Assembly (NCBI GenBank): GCA_016462375.1
Contig: JAEMTJ010000029.1
Span: 2,737-15,892, forward strand
From: Rhodoluna sp.
GTDB taxonomy: Bacteria > Actinomycetota > Actinomycetes > Actinomycetales > Microbacteriaceae
Reading direction: 5' to 3'
Length of the DNA: 13,156 bases
The translations under genes and the position numbers were made by a program. The notes below the pieces were generated by a model, which searched no databases, had not been told where the DNA came from, and saw only the letters and a program-made list of their open reading frames with translations. Within the stretch, counting starts at the first letter, position 1. Each line of letters starts with the position of its first letter. Positions 1 to 7,283 of the stretch are shown one piece after another.

Positions 1-216
1 CAAACAGTAGAAGAAGCGATTAGAACAACAGGATCAGCGCAAGTTGAGGCTCATGAGGTTGGTTTAGCCATCTTGGAGCCACTCCGAAAGCTTGACGAAG
101 TTGCTTTCATGAGATTTGCCAGTGTTTATCAGGGCTGGGAAAGCTTAGAGGACTTCGAAGTAGCAATAGCAGTGCTCAAAGTTGAGCGAGAAAATCAGGT
201 TTCGCAACCGGTCTAA
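1..216 (+). CDS. nrdR: NrdR transcriptional repressor, C-terminal part (cut by left window edge)
   Basis: Open from base 1 in frame 1 to a TAA at 214-216, giving the last 71 residues of a protein that is usually about 150 residues long. NrdR is the zinc-finger/ATP-cone repressor of ribonucleotide reductase genes and senses ATP/dATP. Seen here: the end of the ATP-cone, with the conserved block RKLDEVAFMRFASVYQ at about residues 31-46 of the fragment, followed by the typical short tail (ESLEDFEVAIAVLK). The N-terminal zinc ribbon lies outside the window. The gene directly precedes nrdJ with a 52-base gap, the usual nrdR-RNR arrangement, and is probably co-transcribed with it. The family call is firm; completeness of the gene cannot be judged. 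Confidence 0.93.
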   Translation, partial: QTVEEAIRTTGSAQVEAHEVGLAILEPLRKLDEVAFMRFASVYQGWESLEDFEVAIAVLKVERENQVSQPV

Positions 217-268
217 CCAGGTGCGATTACAACATAAAAACTAAAAATATATAAAAGAAAGGCAACAA

Positions 269-3112
269 ATGACCGACACATCGGCCTACACCGACGCCGG
301 TGCAGCTAGTCAGGGGCGCAAGGGGCTCAAGATTGAGCGCATCTACACAACTGAGGGAGTTCACCCATACGACCAGGTCACCTGGGAATACCGCGACGTA
401 GTTCAGACCAACTGGAAGACGGGTGAGAACATCTTCGAACAGCGTGGTGTTGAATTCCCAGAATTCTGGAGCTTGAACGCATCCACCATCGTGACCACAA
501 AATACTTCCGTGGAGCACTTGGAACCGCAGTTCGCGAATTTAGCCTTCGTCAGCTAATCAACAGAATTGTACTTACTTACACCCAAGGTGGCCGTGACCA
601 CGGTTACTTCGCATCTGAAGAAGACGCAACGATTTTTGAGCACGAACTAACCTTCATGTTGCTGAACCAGATCTTCGCTTTCAACTCACCAGTGTGGTTT
701 AACGTCGGTACTTCAAGCCCACAGCAAGTGTCAGCTTGTTTCATCTTGTCGGTCGATGACTCAATGGAGTCAATTCTTAACTGGTACCGCGAAGAGGGAA
801 TGATTTTCAAGGGTGGATCAGGTGCAGGTCTTAACCTGTCGCGTATTCGTTCATCTAAGGAACTCCTTCGTTCATCCGGAGGTTCAGCTTCCGGTCCAGT
901 TTCATTCATGCGTGGTGCGGATGCATCTGCAGGAACCATCAAGTCAGGTGGTGCGACTCGTCGTGCAGCGAAGATGGTTGTTCTAGATGTTGATCACCCA
1001 GATATCGAAGAATTCATTGATACCAAGGCTCGTGAAGAGGACAAGATTCGCGTACTACGCGATGCTGGTTACGACATGGAACTTGGTGGCAAAGACATCA
1101 ACTCTGTCCAGTATCAGAACGCAAACAACTCTGTCCGTGTAAACGAAGAGTTCATGCTTGCAGTTGAGAGAGGAACTAACTTCGGTCTACGTGCTAGGAC
1201 TAATGGCGAAGTAATTGAAGAAGTTGATGCACGTGAACTTTGGGACAAGTTCGCACAAGCTGCTTGGGCCTGCGCTGACCCTGGTATCCAGTACGACGAC
1301 ATCATCAACGACTGGCACACCACCCCAGAAGCAGGTCGTATCACTGCATCTAACCCATGCTCTGAGTACATGCACTTGGATAACTCGTCGTGTAACTTGG
1401 CGAGCTTGAACTTGCTTAAGTTCCTGAACCCATACGGCACATTTGACAGCGAGAAGTTTGTTAAGTCATGTGAGTTGATCTTCACTGCTATGGATATCTC
1501 AATCTGTTTCGCAGATTTCCCTACCGAAAAGATTGGTGAAACCACCCGTGCGTTCCGTCAGCTAGGTATCGGTTATGCCAACCTAGGTGCGTTGTTGATG
1601 GCTATCGGCCTTCCTTACGACAGCACCGAAGGTCAGGCTCTTGCAGCAGCAATCACATCATTGATGACTGCTTCTTCATACCGCCGCTCAGCAGAACTTG
1701 CAGGCGTTGTGGGCAGCTACGATGGCTACGCGCAAAACAAGGCAGGTCACGATCGCATCATGCGCAAGCACGAAGCAGCGAACGCAACCGTTCGTCCAGT
1801 TGCCGAAGTTGACCGTTTAGTTCTAGAAGCTGCAACGCGAGAGTGGGCATTAAACACTTCAATCGGTGCAACTAATGGCTGGAGAAACTCACAGGCATCG
1901 CTTCTAGCTCCTACTGGAACTATTGGTTTCATGATGGACTGTGACACCACAGGTATCGAACCAGATTTCTCATTGGTGAAGTACAAGAAGCTATCAACCG
2001 GTGGTTCAATGCAAATTGTCAACCAGACAATTCCATTCGCGTTGCACCGTCTTGGTTACTCACAGGAGACAATCGAAGCAATTGTTGATCACATCAGCAC
2101 CAACGGTCACGTAGTTGATGCTCCTGGTCTAAAGCAGGAACAATATGCAATCTTTGACACCGCTGTTGGTATCCGTGCAATCGAGCCAATGGGTCACGTT
2201 CGAATGATGGCAGCAGTTCAGCCATTCCTTTCAGGCGCTATTTCAAAGACTGTAAACATGCCAGAAACTGCAACTGTTGAAGAAGTCAAGGAGATTTATT
2301 TCCAGGGTTGGAAGGTGGGTCTAAAGGCTCTTGCTATCTACCGTGACAACTGTAAGGTTGGCCAACCACTTAGCGATGCGAAGGCAAAGACTGAGGAAAA
2401 GCCAGCAGAAGTTAAAGCCGATGTTGCGCTTTCACACCCAGTGCGTAAGCGTCTACCTAAATCACGTCCATCATCGACCACCTCATTCACTGTTGGTGGC
2501 GCTGAAGGTTACATGACTGCAGGTACTTACCCTGATGGTGTTCTTGGTGAAGTATTCCTAAAGCTCGGTAAGCAGGGTTCAACTCTTGCCGGTGTCATGG
2601 ATGCATTCTCAATCGCAGTATCAATTGGTTTGCAGTACGGTGTTCCATTGGAGACTTACGTGCGGAAGTTCACTAACGTGTCCTTCGAGCCTGCAGGTCT
2701 TACTGATGACAAAGATATCCGTATGGCTAAGTCATTGATGGATTACATCTTCCGTCGCTTGGCAATTGACCACCTGCCGGTTGAAACCCGTCAGGCACTT
2801 GGTATCAACACTGCAACTGAGAGATCAGCAGCACTTGATGCCTCAGGAAGCTATCCAGCAATTGCTGAATCAGCTGTTGAAGCAGTTGAAGCTGTAGAGC
2901 ACGTTGTTGAGGTCAATCCGGTTGTTATCGAGCTCAAGGTTGAAGAAGTTCCAGCAGCCCCACGCCAAGTTCACTCATCAGCTGAACTTTTTGAGATGCT
3001 GCAGGGTACCGAATCTGATGCTCCACTCTGTTTCAACTGTGGAATCAAGATGAGACCTTCTGGTTCATGTCACGTCTGTGAAGGCTGTGGTTCAACCAGC
3101 GGTTGTAGCTAA
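269..3112 (+). CDS. nrdJ: Adenosylcobalamin-dependent (class II) ribonucleoside-diphosphate reductase
   Basis: This cytosolic enzyme reduces ribonucleotides to deoxyribonucleotides with a thiyl radical generated from adenosylcobalamin. At 947 residues it has the full length of actinobacterial NrdJ. Visible motifs: Cys157 in SACFIL and Cys375 in SSCNLASLNL, the likely redox pair; NPCSE at 362-366, with the thiyl-radical Cys364 flanked by Asn362 and Glu366; the phosphate-binding loop APTGTIGF at about 547-554 and TTGIEPDF at 560-567. A TSCPD-type C-terminal domain spans about 728-835. A Val/Glu/Ala-rich linker (about 864-898) leads to a Cys-rich tail (Cys921, 924, 934, 937, 940, 946) that should regenerate the active-site disulfide. 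The ATG is preceded by an AGAAAGG ribosome site (256-262) with six bases of spacing. Codon choice is strongly biased (GGT, GTT, TCA, CCA, GCA), suggesting high expression. It follows nrdR and ends in a strong terminator. Confidence 0.97.
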   Translation: MTDTSAYTDAGAASQGRKGLKIERIYTTEGVHPYDQVTWEYRDVVQTNWKTGENIFEQRGVEFPEFWSLNASTIVTTKYFRGALGTAVREFSLRQLINRIVLTYTQGGRDHGYFASEEDATIFEHELTFMLLNQIFAFNSPVWFNVGTSSPQQVSACFILSVDDSMESILNWYREEGMIFKGGSGAGLNLSRIRSSKELLRSSGGSASGPVSFMRGADASAGTIKSGGATRRAAKMVVLDVDHPDIEEFIDTKAREEDKIRVLRDAGYDMELGGKDINSVQYQNANNSVRVNEEFMLAVERGTNFGLRARTNGEVIEEVDARELWDKFAQAAWACADPGIQYDDIINDWHTTPEAGRITASNPCSEYMHLDNSSCNLASLNLLKFLNPYGTFDSEKFVKSCELIFTAMDISICFADFPTEKIGETTRAFRQLGIGYANLGALLMAIGLPYDSTEGQALAAAITSLMTASSYRRSAELAGVVGSYDGYAQNKAGHDRIMRKHEAANATVRPVAEVDRLVLEAATREWALNTSIGATNGWRNSQASLLAPTGTIGFMMDCDTTGIEPDFSLVKYKKLSTGGSMQIVNQTIPFALHRLGYSQETIEAIVDHISTNGHVVDAPGLKQEQYAIFDTAVGIRAIEPMGHVRMMAAVQPFLSGAISKTVNMPETATVEEVKEIYFQGWKVGLKALAIYRDNCKVGQPLSDAKAKTEEKPAEVKADVALSHPVRKRLPKSRPSSTTSFTVGGAEGYMTAGTYPDGVLGEVFLKLGKQGSTLAGVMDAFSIAVSIGLQYGVPLETYVRKFTNVSFEPAGLTDDKDIRMAKSLMDYIFRRLAIDHLPVETRQALGINTATERSAALDASGSYPAIAESAVEAVEAVEHVVEVNPVVIELKVEEVPAAPRQVHSSAELFEMLQGTESDAPLCFNCGIKMRPSGSCHVCEGCGSTSGCS

Positions 3113-3121
3113 AGAAAAATC

Positions 3122-3159
3122 ATGAAGAAGGGTCGGCTTTCGGGTCGACCCTTTTTCAT
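3122..3159 (+). terminator. Rho-independent terminator after nrdJ
   Basis: The arms 3122-3135 and 3146-3159 pair over 14 positions with a single G-U wobble. The core is AGGGTCG/CGACCCT, and the ten-base loop can close further around TTCG. The 3' arm itself carries the run of five T. It starts ten bases after the nrdJ stop and separates the nrdR-nrdJ unit from pyrD. Confidence 0.88.
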
Positions 3160-3189
3160 AACCTCAGGAATTATCGACTTAGCGAAGGG

Positions 3190-3195
3190 TAACCT
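3190..3195 (+). promoter_or_regulatory. Possible -10 element of a leaderless pyrD transcript
   Basis: TAACCT fits the actinobacterial TANNNT -10 pattern and lies six bases before the GTG start of pyrD, which would put the transcript start at the start codon. The only Shine-Dalgarno-like run, AAGGG at 3185-3189, is 12 bases from the GTG, rather far. No convincing -35 box is visible. This is a weak prediction from pattern alone. Confidence 0.3.
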
Positions 3196-3201
3196 AGTCA
3201 G

Positions 3202-4206
3202 GTGCTATACAAACTCATTTTCCGGTTGATCTTTTCAAGAATGGATCCGGAGAAAGCACATCACCTGGGGATGTTTGTTATTCGCCTTGCTGCCAAGTTG
3301 AATTTGACCAAGTTACTTCCAAAAATCAAAACGCAAAAGGTAGATAGCCTTGGTGAGAAATTTCACGGCTATTTCGGCCTAGCGGCTGGTTTTGATAAGA
3401 ATGCAATAGCAGTAAAAGCTTTAGGGGAGTTAGGTTTTTCTCACATTGAGATCGGCACTGTAACGGCCTTAGCTCAACCAGGGAATCCGAGACCAAGGTT
3501 ATTCCGGTTGAAAGAAGACAGGGCTCTCATCAACCGCATGGGCTTTAACAATGATGGTGCAGAAGCGGTTGCGAAGCGTCTGGAGGTACTAAGAAACAGT
3601 TCAGGCAGACTTCCAATCATTGGAGTCAACATAGGCAAAAGCAAAGTAGTTGAGTTGGCGGATGCCGCTGATGATTACCGGACAAGCGCTCGTCTGTTAG
3701 CTCCCTGGTCTGACTATTTAGCGGTAAATGTTTCTTCACCAAATACTCCAGGGCTTAGAAATCTACAATCTGTATCTGCGCTCAGGCCGATCCTTGAGGC
3801 GGTTTTAGAGGAATCATTGGGTAAACCTGTATTAGTCAAGATTGCTCCTGATCTGGCTGATGAAGACATTTTCGATATTGCGGAACTAGCTAAAGAGTTG
3901 AAACTTGCAGGAGTAATTGCAACAAACACGACAATTAGCCGTACTGATTTGAAAGCCTCCGATAGTGAAGTTGAAAGTTACGGTGCTGGTGGGTTATCTG
4001 GCGCTCCGCTGGAGCCACGTTCGCTCGAAGTGCTAAAACTTTTGCGAACTAAGTTGAGTAAAGAATTTACCATTATCTCCGTCGGGGGAGTGGAGACCAG
4101 GGATCAGGTCCTAGAACGCATTGAAGCCGGCGCCAACCTTGTTCAGGGATACACCGGCTTCATATACTTTGGCCCGCTTTGGGCTAGAAAACTAAATCGA
4201 ATCTAA
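3202..4206 (+). CDS. pyrD: Dihydroorotate dehydrogenase (quinone), class 2
   Basis: Catalyses the fourth step of pyrimidine synthesis, dihydroorotate to orotate, passing electrons through FMN to membrane quinone (menaquinone in this group). 334 residues, normal for class 2. The N-terminal helix LIFRLIFSRMDPEKAHH (about 5-21) is the membrane/quinone segment that marks class 2. FMN-barrel motifs: GLAAGFDKN (59-67), INRMGFNNDG (110-119), NVSSPNTPGLR (176-186) with the catalytic base expected at Ser179, VKIAPD (212-217), TNTTISR (241-247), GGLSG (263-267) and SVGGV (293-297). GTG at 3202 is chosen because it keeps the conserved N-terminal helix and an in-frame stop lies just upstream (3190-3192); the first ATG (3241) would remove the helix. 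It stands alone after the nrdJ terminator, and its stop overlaps that of the convergent aldo/keto reductase. Codon bias is weaker than in nrdJ. Confidence 0.96.
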   Translation: MLYKLIFRLIFSRMDPEKAHHLGMFVIRLAAKLNLTKLLPKIKTQKVDSLGEKFHGYFGLAAGFDKNAIAVKALGELGFSHIEIGTVTALAQPGNPRPRLFRLKEDRALINRMGFNNDGAEAVAKRLEVLRNSSGRLPIIGVNIGKSKVVELADAADDYRTSARLLAPWSDYLAVNVSSPNTPGLRNLQSVSALRPILEAVLEESLGKPVLVKIAPDLADEDIFDIAELAKELKLAGVIATNTTISRTDLKASDSEVESYGAGGLSGAPLEPRSLEVLKLLRTKLSKEFTIISVGGVETRDQVLERIEAGANLVQGYTGFIYFGPLWARKLNRI

Positions 4207-5204
4207 ACAAGTCTCGCTTCAGGTGCTTTTGTTTCTCTAGGGTCTGTAACTGCGATGCTCGCAAAAATGCTTGAGACTTTAGCCATTACTTCTGCAGGAA
4301 TCTCAACTCCAACTGCACCTAGGTTGCTGGTGATTTGAGCAGGGGTAGTTGCACCAACAATTGCTGCAGCAACATTCTTGTTCTGCAACACCCAAGCTAG
4401 GGAGAACTGAGCCATGGTTAATCCAAGTTCATCTGCAATTGGCTTCAGTTCCTGAACTTTCATGAGAACTTCATCGGTAAGAAGTTTCTGAATAAAGCTA
4501 TTGACTTTCTCGTTTGCAGCCCTGGAGTTCTCTGGCACTGGTTGACCTGGCAAATACTTGCCAGTCAGAACACCCTGCGCCATTGGAGACCAAACAATCT
4601 GGCTGATACCTAGTTCTTCACACGCAGGAATTACTTCTGCTTCGATGACTCGCCAAAGCATCGAGTACTGTGGCTGGCTGCTGATGAGTTGGAAGCCAAG
4701 CTCTTTTGATAGCTTATGGCCAGCACGAATCTGTTCCGCATCCCATTCCGATACACCGATGTATAGGGCTTTACCTTGTCGAACAATATCGGCAAAGGCT
4801 TGCATTGTTTCTTCAAGTGGAGTTTCAACGTCGTAGCGGTGAGCCTGGTAGAGATCAACATAATCAGTTTGCAGACGTTTCAGAGAGCCGTTGATGGATT
4901 CCATGATGTGCTTGCGAGACAAACCAGTGTCGTTTGGCTTTCTCTCAGCAACTGGCCAATAGACCTTGGTCAAGATCTCTAGGCCCTCGCGACGCTGACC
5001 TTTGAGTGCTTCACCAAGAACGACCTCGGCAGCCTGATTAGCGTAGACGTCAGCAGTGTCAAAAGTGGTGATGCCACCTTCAAGAGCTGCGTGGACTGTT
5101 GCGTAAGCTGCTTCGTTTTCAATCTGGGTGGCATGGGTAAGCCAGTTACCGTAAATTAGTTCACTGACTTTGAAACCGCTGTTGCCTAGATATCTGTATT
5201 TCAT
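4203..5204 (-). CDS. Aldo/keto reductase (Kv-beta/YghZ-like), substrate unknown
   Basis: A soluble NAD(P)H-dependent oxidoreductase that interconverts carbonyls and alcohols. 333 residues, full length for a TIM-barrel aldo/keto reductase. The catalytic tetrad is complete: Asp49 and Tyr54 in FDTADVYAN, Lys80 in LTKVYW and His122 in YQAHRYD. Other family marks are GVSEW (about 149-153), the SSQPQYSML stretch (about 174-182), WSPMAQGVLTGKY (about 205-217) and the cofactor-binding GATTPAQ near residue 283. The overall pattern resembles the Kv-beta/YghZ side of the superfamily and is common in actinobacteria. The ATG has an AGGTG site (reverse complement of 5211-5215) six bases upstream. It follows the decarboxylase gene after only 21 bases, so the two are probably one transcript. 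Its stop (4203-4205) overlaps the pyrD stop. The substrate cannot be read from the sequence. Confidence 0.93.
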   Translation of the reverse strand: MKYRYLGNSGFKVSELIYGNWLTHATQIENEAAYATVHAALEGGITTFDTADVYANQAAEVVLGEALKGQRREGLEILTKVYWPVAERKPNDTGLSRKHIMESINGSLKRLQTDYVDLYQAHRYDVETPLEETMQAFADIVRQGKALYIGVSEWDAEQIRAGHKLSKELGFQLISSQPQYSMLWRVIEAEVIPACEELGISQIVWSPMAQGVLTGKYLPGQPVPENSRAANEKVNSFIQKLLTDEVLMKVQELKPIADELGLTMAQFSLAWVLQNKNVAAAIVGATTPAQITSNLGAVGVEIPAEVMAKVSSIFASIAVTDPRETKAPEARLV

Positions 5205-5225
5205 TCACTGCACCTATTCTTCTTT

Positions 5226-6623
5226 TTACTGATGATAACTGATAAGTTTGCCGGCCAATTCATCAAGGGTTTGATGAAGATGTGGCACCCAATCAACGTG
5301 TTCTGGCTTCATTAGCACACTTCGCAGAATGCGGGCATGGTCAGTATCTGTTTGCAAATTGATATTTCTAGCAGCTAACTGGTCTGGTTTTACGCTGTAT
5401 GTCGCTACGTGAATCTGATCTATCTTTGGTCCTTGGCTGGCTTGAACCATAATCTCATTTGAAATTTGATCCAATGAGGACATTGATTTAGTTACAGGTA
5501 GATAAGTCAAGATGTCTAGTTCGGGAACTTGGTATGACATTAGATTTTCAGATTTGGAGATCAGGCTGTGCCAGTCAAGAGCAGCCTTTCTAGATTGAAT
5601 TAGTCCTGCTCCTAAACCGTCTTCAGTCAGTGGGAAAATCTTTAGAGTGGCCCAAATGGCGGCTGCTGAGGCACCTGCCCTCGAGCATTCCAGTTGAATT
5701 TCACCGAAGTGGAGGTCGCTTGAAGTGAAGTATGTGTATGGGGAATCATGTTTATAGAATTTCCCAATTGACAGATCCCTAAAGAAAACAGCTCCGCTTC
5801 CATAAGGCTGAAGACCATGTTTATGCGGATCAACCACAATCGAGTCAGCGTGCTTCAGGGCTGCAAAGTGTCGGGCAGTTTCTTCATCCAAGTGATTTTC
5901 TGCAATTAGCTTAAAGAACCCTCCATAGGCAGTGTCAACATGGACTCGTGTTCCGTACCGCTGTGATAGCTCTACTATGTCTGCTAACGGGTCGACAGCG
6001 CCTAGACCAGTTGTGCCCATTGTCGCAACTACCGTTCCAATTGAGCCAGTTTTTAGTTGTTCCTCGAGAGCATTTAGATTCATCCGCCCAAACGCATCGG
6101 TAGCAATGGTGACATTAGTAGTCCCAAGAACTTCGGACATTCGAGAGTGGGTGTAGTGAGCATCCGCTGAGTGAGCAATAAGTTTGGTTGGGTTGATTTC
6201 CCTAGCTATCCAGAGTGCCTCTAGATTTGCTGTTGTGCCACTCCAAGTTAGGTGGCCCAAGAAATCTTCTGGATATTCAAACATTGCAGCCATTTGTTTG
6301 AGCACATCCCGCTCCATTGCCGTTGTGGCAGGGGAGGCATCGATCGAATGGTTATTTGGATTAAGCATCATTGTTGCTAAATAAGCAGCAACGGCAACAG
6401 GGTGTGGTGCTTTTAACATTTGAGCTGCATAATTCGGATGAAAGTACGGAAAATTATTTTCTAACAAGCCGGTCAGCTCAGTGAGAACTTCCGAGGCACG
6501 AGTATTCGAGACAGTTTGGCTTGCATGTCTTTCGAATGGCCCGTAGCTGTCCTTTAGGCTCTCAATTGAATCAACCACTTGGTTGACCAGTTTAGAGATA
6601 TCTAACTTGTCATCATTGACCAC
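5226..6623 (-). CDS. PLP-dependent decarboxylase, group II (glutamate/tyrosine/aspartate decarboxylase superfamily)
   Basis: A fold-type I pyridoxal-phosphate enzyme of the group II decarboxylase family (Pfam PF00282 type); members mostly turn amino acids into amines. 465 residues. Visible: the N-terminal NFPYFHPNYAAQML region (57-70), SGTTANLEAL (128-137), His156 in DAHYTHS that should stack on the PLP ring, TMGTTGLGAVDP (201-212), HVDTAYGG (228-235) with Asp230 contacting the PLP nitrogen, and DPHKHG (265-270) with the Schiff-base Lys268. The start is GTG at 6621-6623, chosen because a strong AAAGGAG site (reverse complement of 6630-6636) lies six bases upstream and no in-frame ATG fits better. 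It is first in a unit with the aldo/keto reductase. Aspartate, glutamate, an aromatic amino acid or another substrate are all possible; some relatives are oxidative aldehyde synthases instead. The family is certain, the substrate unknown. Confidence 0.9.
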   Translation of the reverse strand: MVNDDKLDISKLVNQVVDSIESLKDSYGPFERHASQTVSNTRASEVLTELTGLLENNFPYFHPNYAAQMLKAPHPVAVAAYLATMMLNPNNHSIDASPATTAMERDVLKQMAAMFEYPEDFLGHLTWSGTTANLEALWIAREINPTKLIAHSADAHYTHSRMSEVLGTTNVTIATDAFGRMNLNALEEQLKTGSIGTVVATMGTTGLGAVDPLADIVELSQRYGTRVHVDTAYGGFFKLIAENHLDEETARHFAALKHADSIVVDPHKHGLQPYGSGAVFFRDLSIGKFYKHDSPYTYFTSSDLHFGEIQLECSRAGASAAAIWATLKIFPLTEDGLGAGLIQSRKAALDWHSLISKSENLMSYQVPELDILTYLPVTKSMSSLDQISNEIMVQASQGPKIDQIHVATYSVKPDQLAARNINLQTDTDHARILRSVLMKPEHVDWVPHLHQTLDELAGKLISYHQ

Positions 6624-6629
6624 AGTAAA

Positions 6630-6636
6630 CTCCTTT
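6630..6636 (-). promoter_or_regulatory. Strong ribosome binding site fixing the GTG start of the decarboxylase
   Basis: The minus strand reads AAAGGAG, six bases before GTG at 6623. It is one of the best Shine-Dalgarno matches in the window, and it supports the GTG over any downstream start. Confidence 0.8.
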
Positions 6637-6670
6637 GTGAACTCGTGGCTCAGGTGCTACTTCATCTTTT

Positions 6671-6676
6671 AGTATA
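6671..6676 (-). promoter_or_regulatory. Probable -10 element of the decarboxylase/aldo-keto reductase unit
   Basis: The minus strand reads TATACT, five of six matches to TATAAT, in the 65-base gap between the DUF3043 stop and the decarboxylase GTG. Transcription would start near 6664, leaving a leader of about 40 bases that contains the AAAGGAG site. I could not find a matching -35 box. The two-gene unit may therefore have its own promoter, beyond any read-through from the DUF3043 gene. Confidence 0.45.
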
Positions 6677-6688
6677 AGAATTTGAAGA

Positions 6689-7240
6689 CTAGGATTTATT
6701 TTTCTTTCTTGGACCAGGCTTTGGAAGTCTAAGCGGTCGTGGCTGCATACCGCGGGTGAGGATGTAGAAGTAATTACCTTTTTGCAGTTTGACCTCCGCT
6801 CCGAGTTTTTCTCTCACTGCTGATGTGGCCTTGCGACTTATCAACATAGCTTCGACTGATACGGCAAATAATGACAAAATCATGGCGATGGTAATCAAGT
6901 TTTTTGCTACTTCATTTGTAAAAGAAGTAACAACCAAAAACAGAATCATCATCGGCATTAGACCTTCAATTAACGTGTATCGATTATCTAAAACGTCACG
7001 AATGACTTTGCGCTGTGGTCCGCGGTCGCGAGCTAATAGGTATCTATCGTCCCCAGCAACTGCAAGTTTTCTAGCCTTCTCGCGTTCGGCTCTTTGTCGG
7101 CCTCGATCGGCTAATCTAGCCTCTTTGCTCTTATTTCCAACCAATGGTCGCTTATTAGCGGCTTCTCGCTCTTTTCGGGTGGGAGTTGGTCGACCTTTCC
7201 CAATAACGGTGGAATTATCAGGTTTTTCTTGGTCGCTCAT
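6689..7240 (-). CDS. DUF3043-family membrane protein, function unknown
   Basis: A 183-residue protein matching the actinobacterial DUF3043 pattern as I recall it. The basic N-terminal half has GRPTPTRKEREAANKRPL at 16-33 and a highly charged helix at about 38-60. Next comes the conserved block YLLARDRGPQRKVIRDVLDNR at 67-87 (one motif, tip residues Tyr67 and Arg87). Two hydrophobic helices follow, about 92-108 and 114-134, then a basic C-terminal tail rich in Pro, Arg and Lys. The positive-inside rule places both tails in the cytoplasm. The ATG at 7238-7240 has an AAGGA site (reverse complement of 7246-7250) five bases upstream. It is divergent from the M20 peptidase, with 43 bases between the starts. 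I know no established function; the charged N-terminal half could bind nucleic acid or a ribosome/membrane partner, but that is speculation. Confidence 0.85.
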   Translation of the reverse strand: MSDQEKPDNSTVIGKGRPTPTRKEREAANKRPLVGNKSKEARLADRGRQRAEREKARKLAVAGDDRYLLARDRGPQRKVIRDVLDNRYTLIEGLMPMMILFLVVTSFTNEVAKNLITIAMILSLFAVSVEAMLISRKATSAVREKLGAEVKLQKGNYFYILTRGMQPRPLRLPKPGPRKKNKS

Positions 7241-7271
7241 CGATGTCCTTAGTTTTAGTGGAGATATGTTC

Positions 7272-7277
7272 TAGATT
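7272..7277 (+). promoter_or_regulatory. Possible -10 element of a leaderless M20 peptidase transcript
   Basis: TAGATT fits TANNNT and lies six bases before the ATG at 7284, so transcription would begin at or next to the A of the start codon. The 20 bases before the ATG contain no Shine-Dalgarno-like purine run, which supports leaderless translation. The -35 region (about 7249-7254, TTAGTT) is weak. Confidence 0.4.
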
Positions 7278-7283
7278 ACTCTC

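Noticed and set aside
241..257. A/T-rich stretch before nrdJ as a possible NrdR box or promoter
   Set aside because: It has an ATATAT core but lacks the flanking C and G positions of the NrdR-box pattern as I know it. As a -10 it would start the transcript inside the nrdJ ribosome site.
604..942. Minus-strand open frame of 112 codons inside nrdJ, and a similar one of 143 codons at 1114-1545
   Set aside because: Both are antisense to conserved nrdJ sequence, show no family motif and have odd Ser/Arg-rich composition; they are frame shadows of a strongly codon-biased gene.
6789..7274. Plus-strand frame of 161 codons opposite the DUF3043 gene
   Set aside because: It is wholly antisense to a recognisable conserved gene, lacks a plausible ribosome site and shows no domain. 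The minus strand is the coding one.
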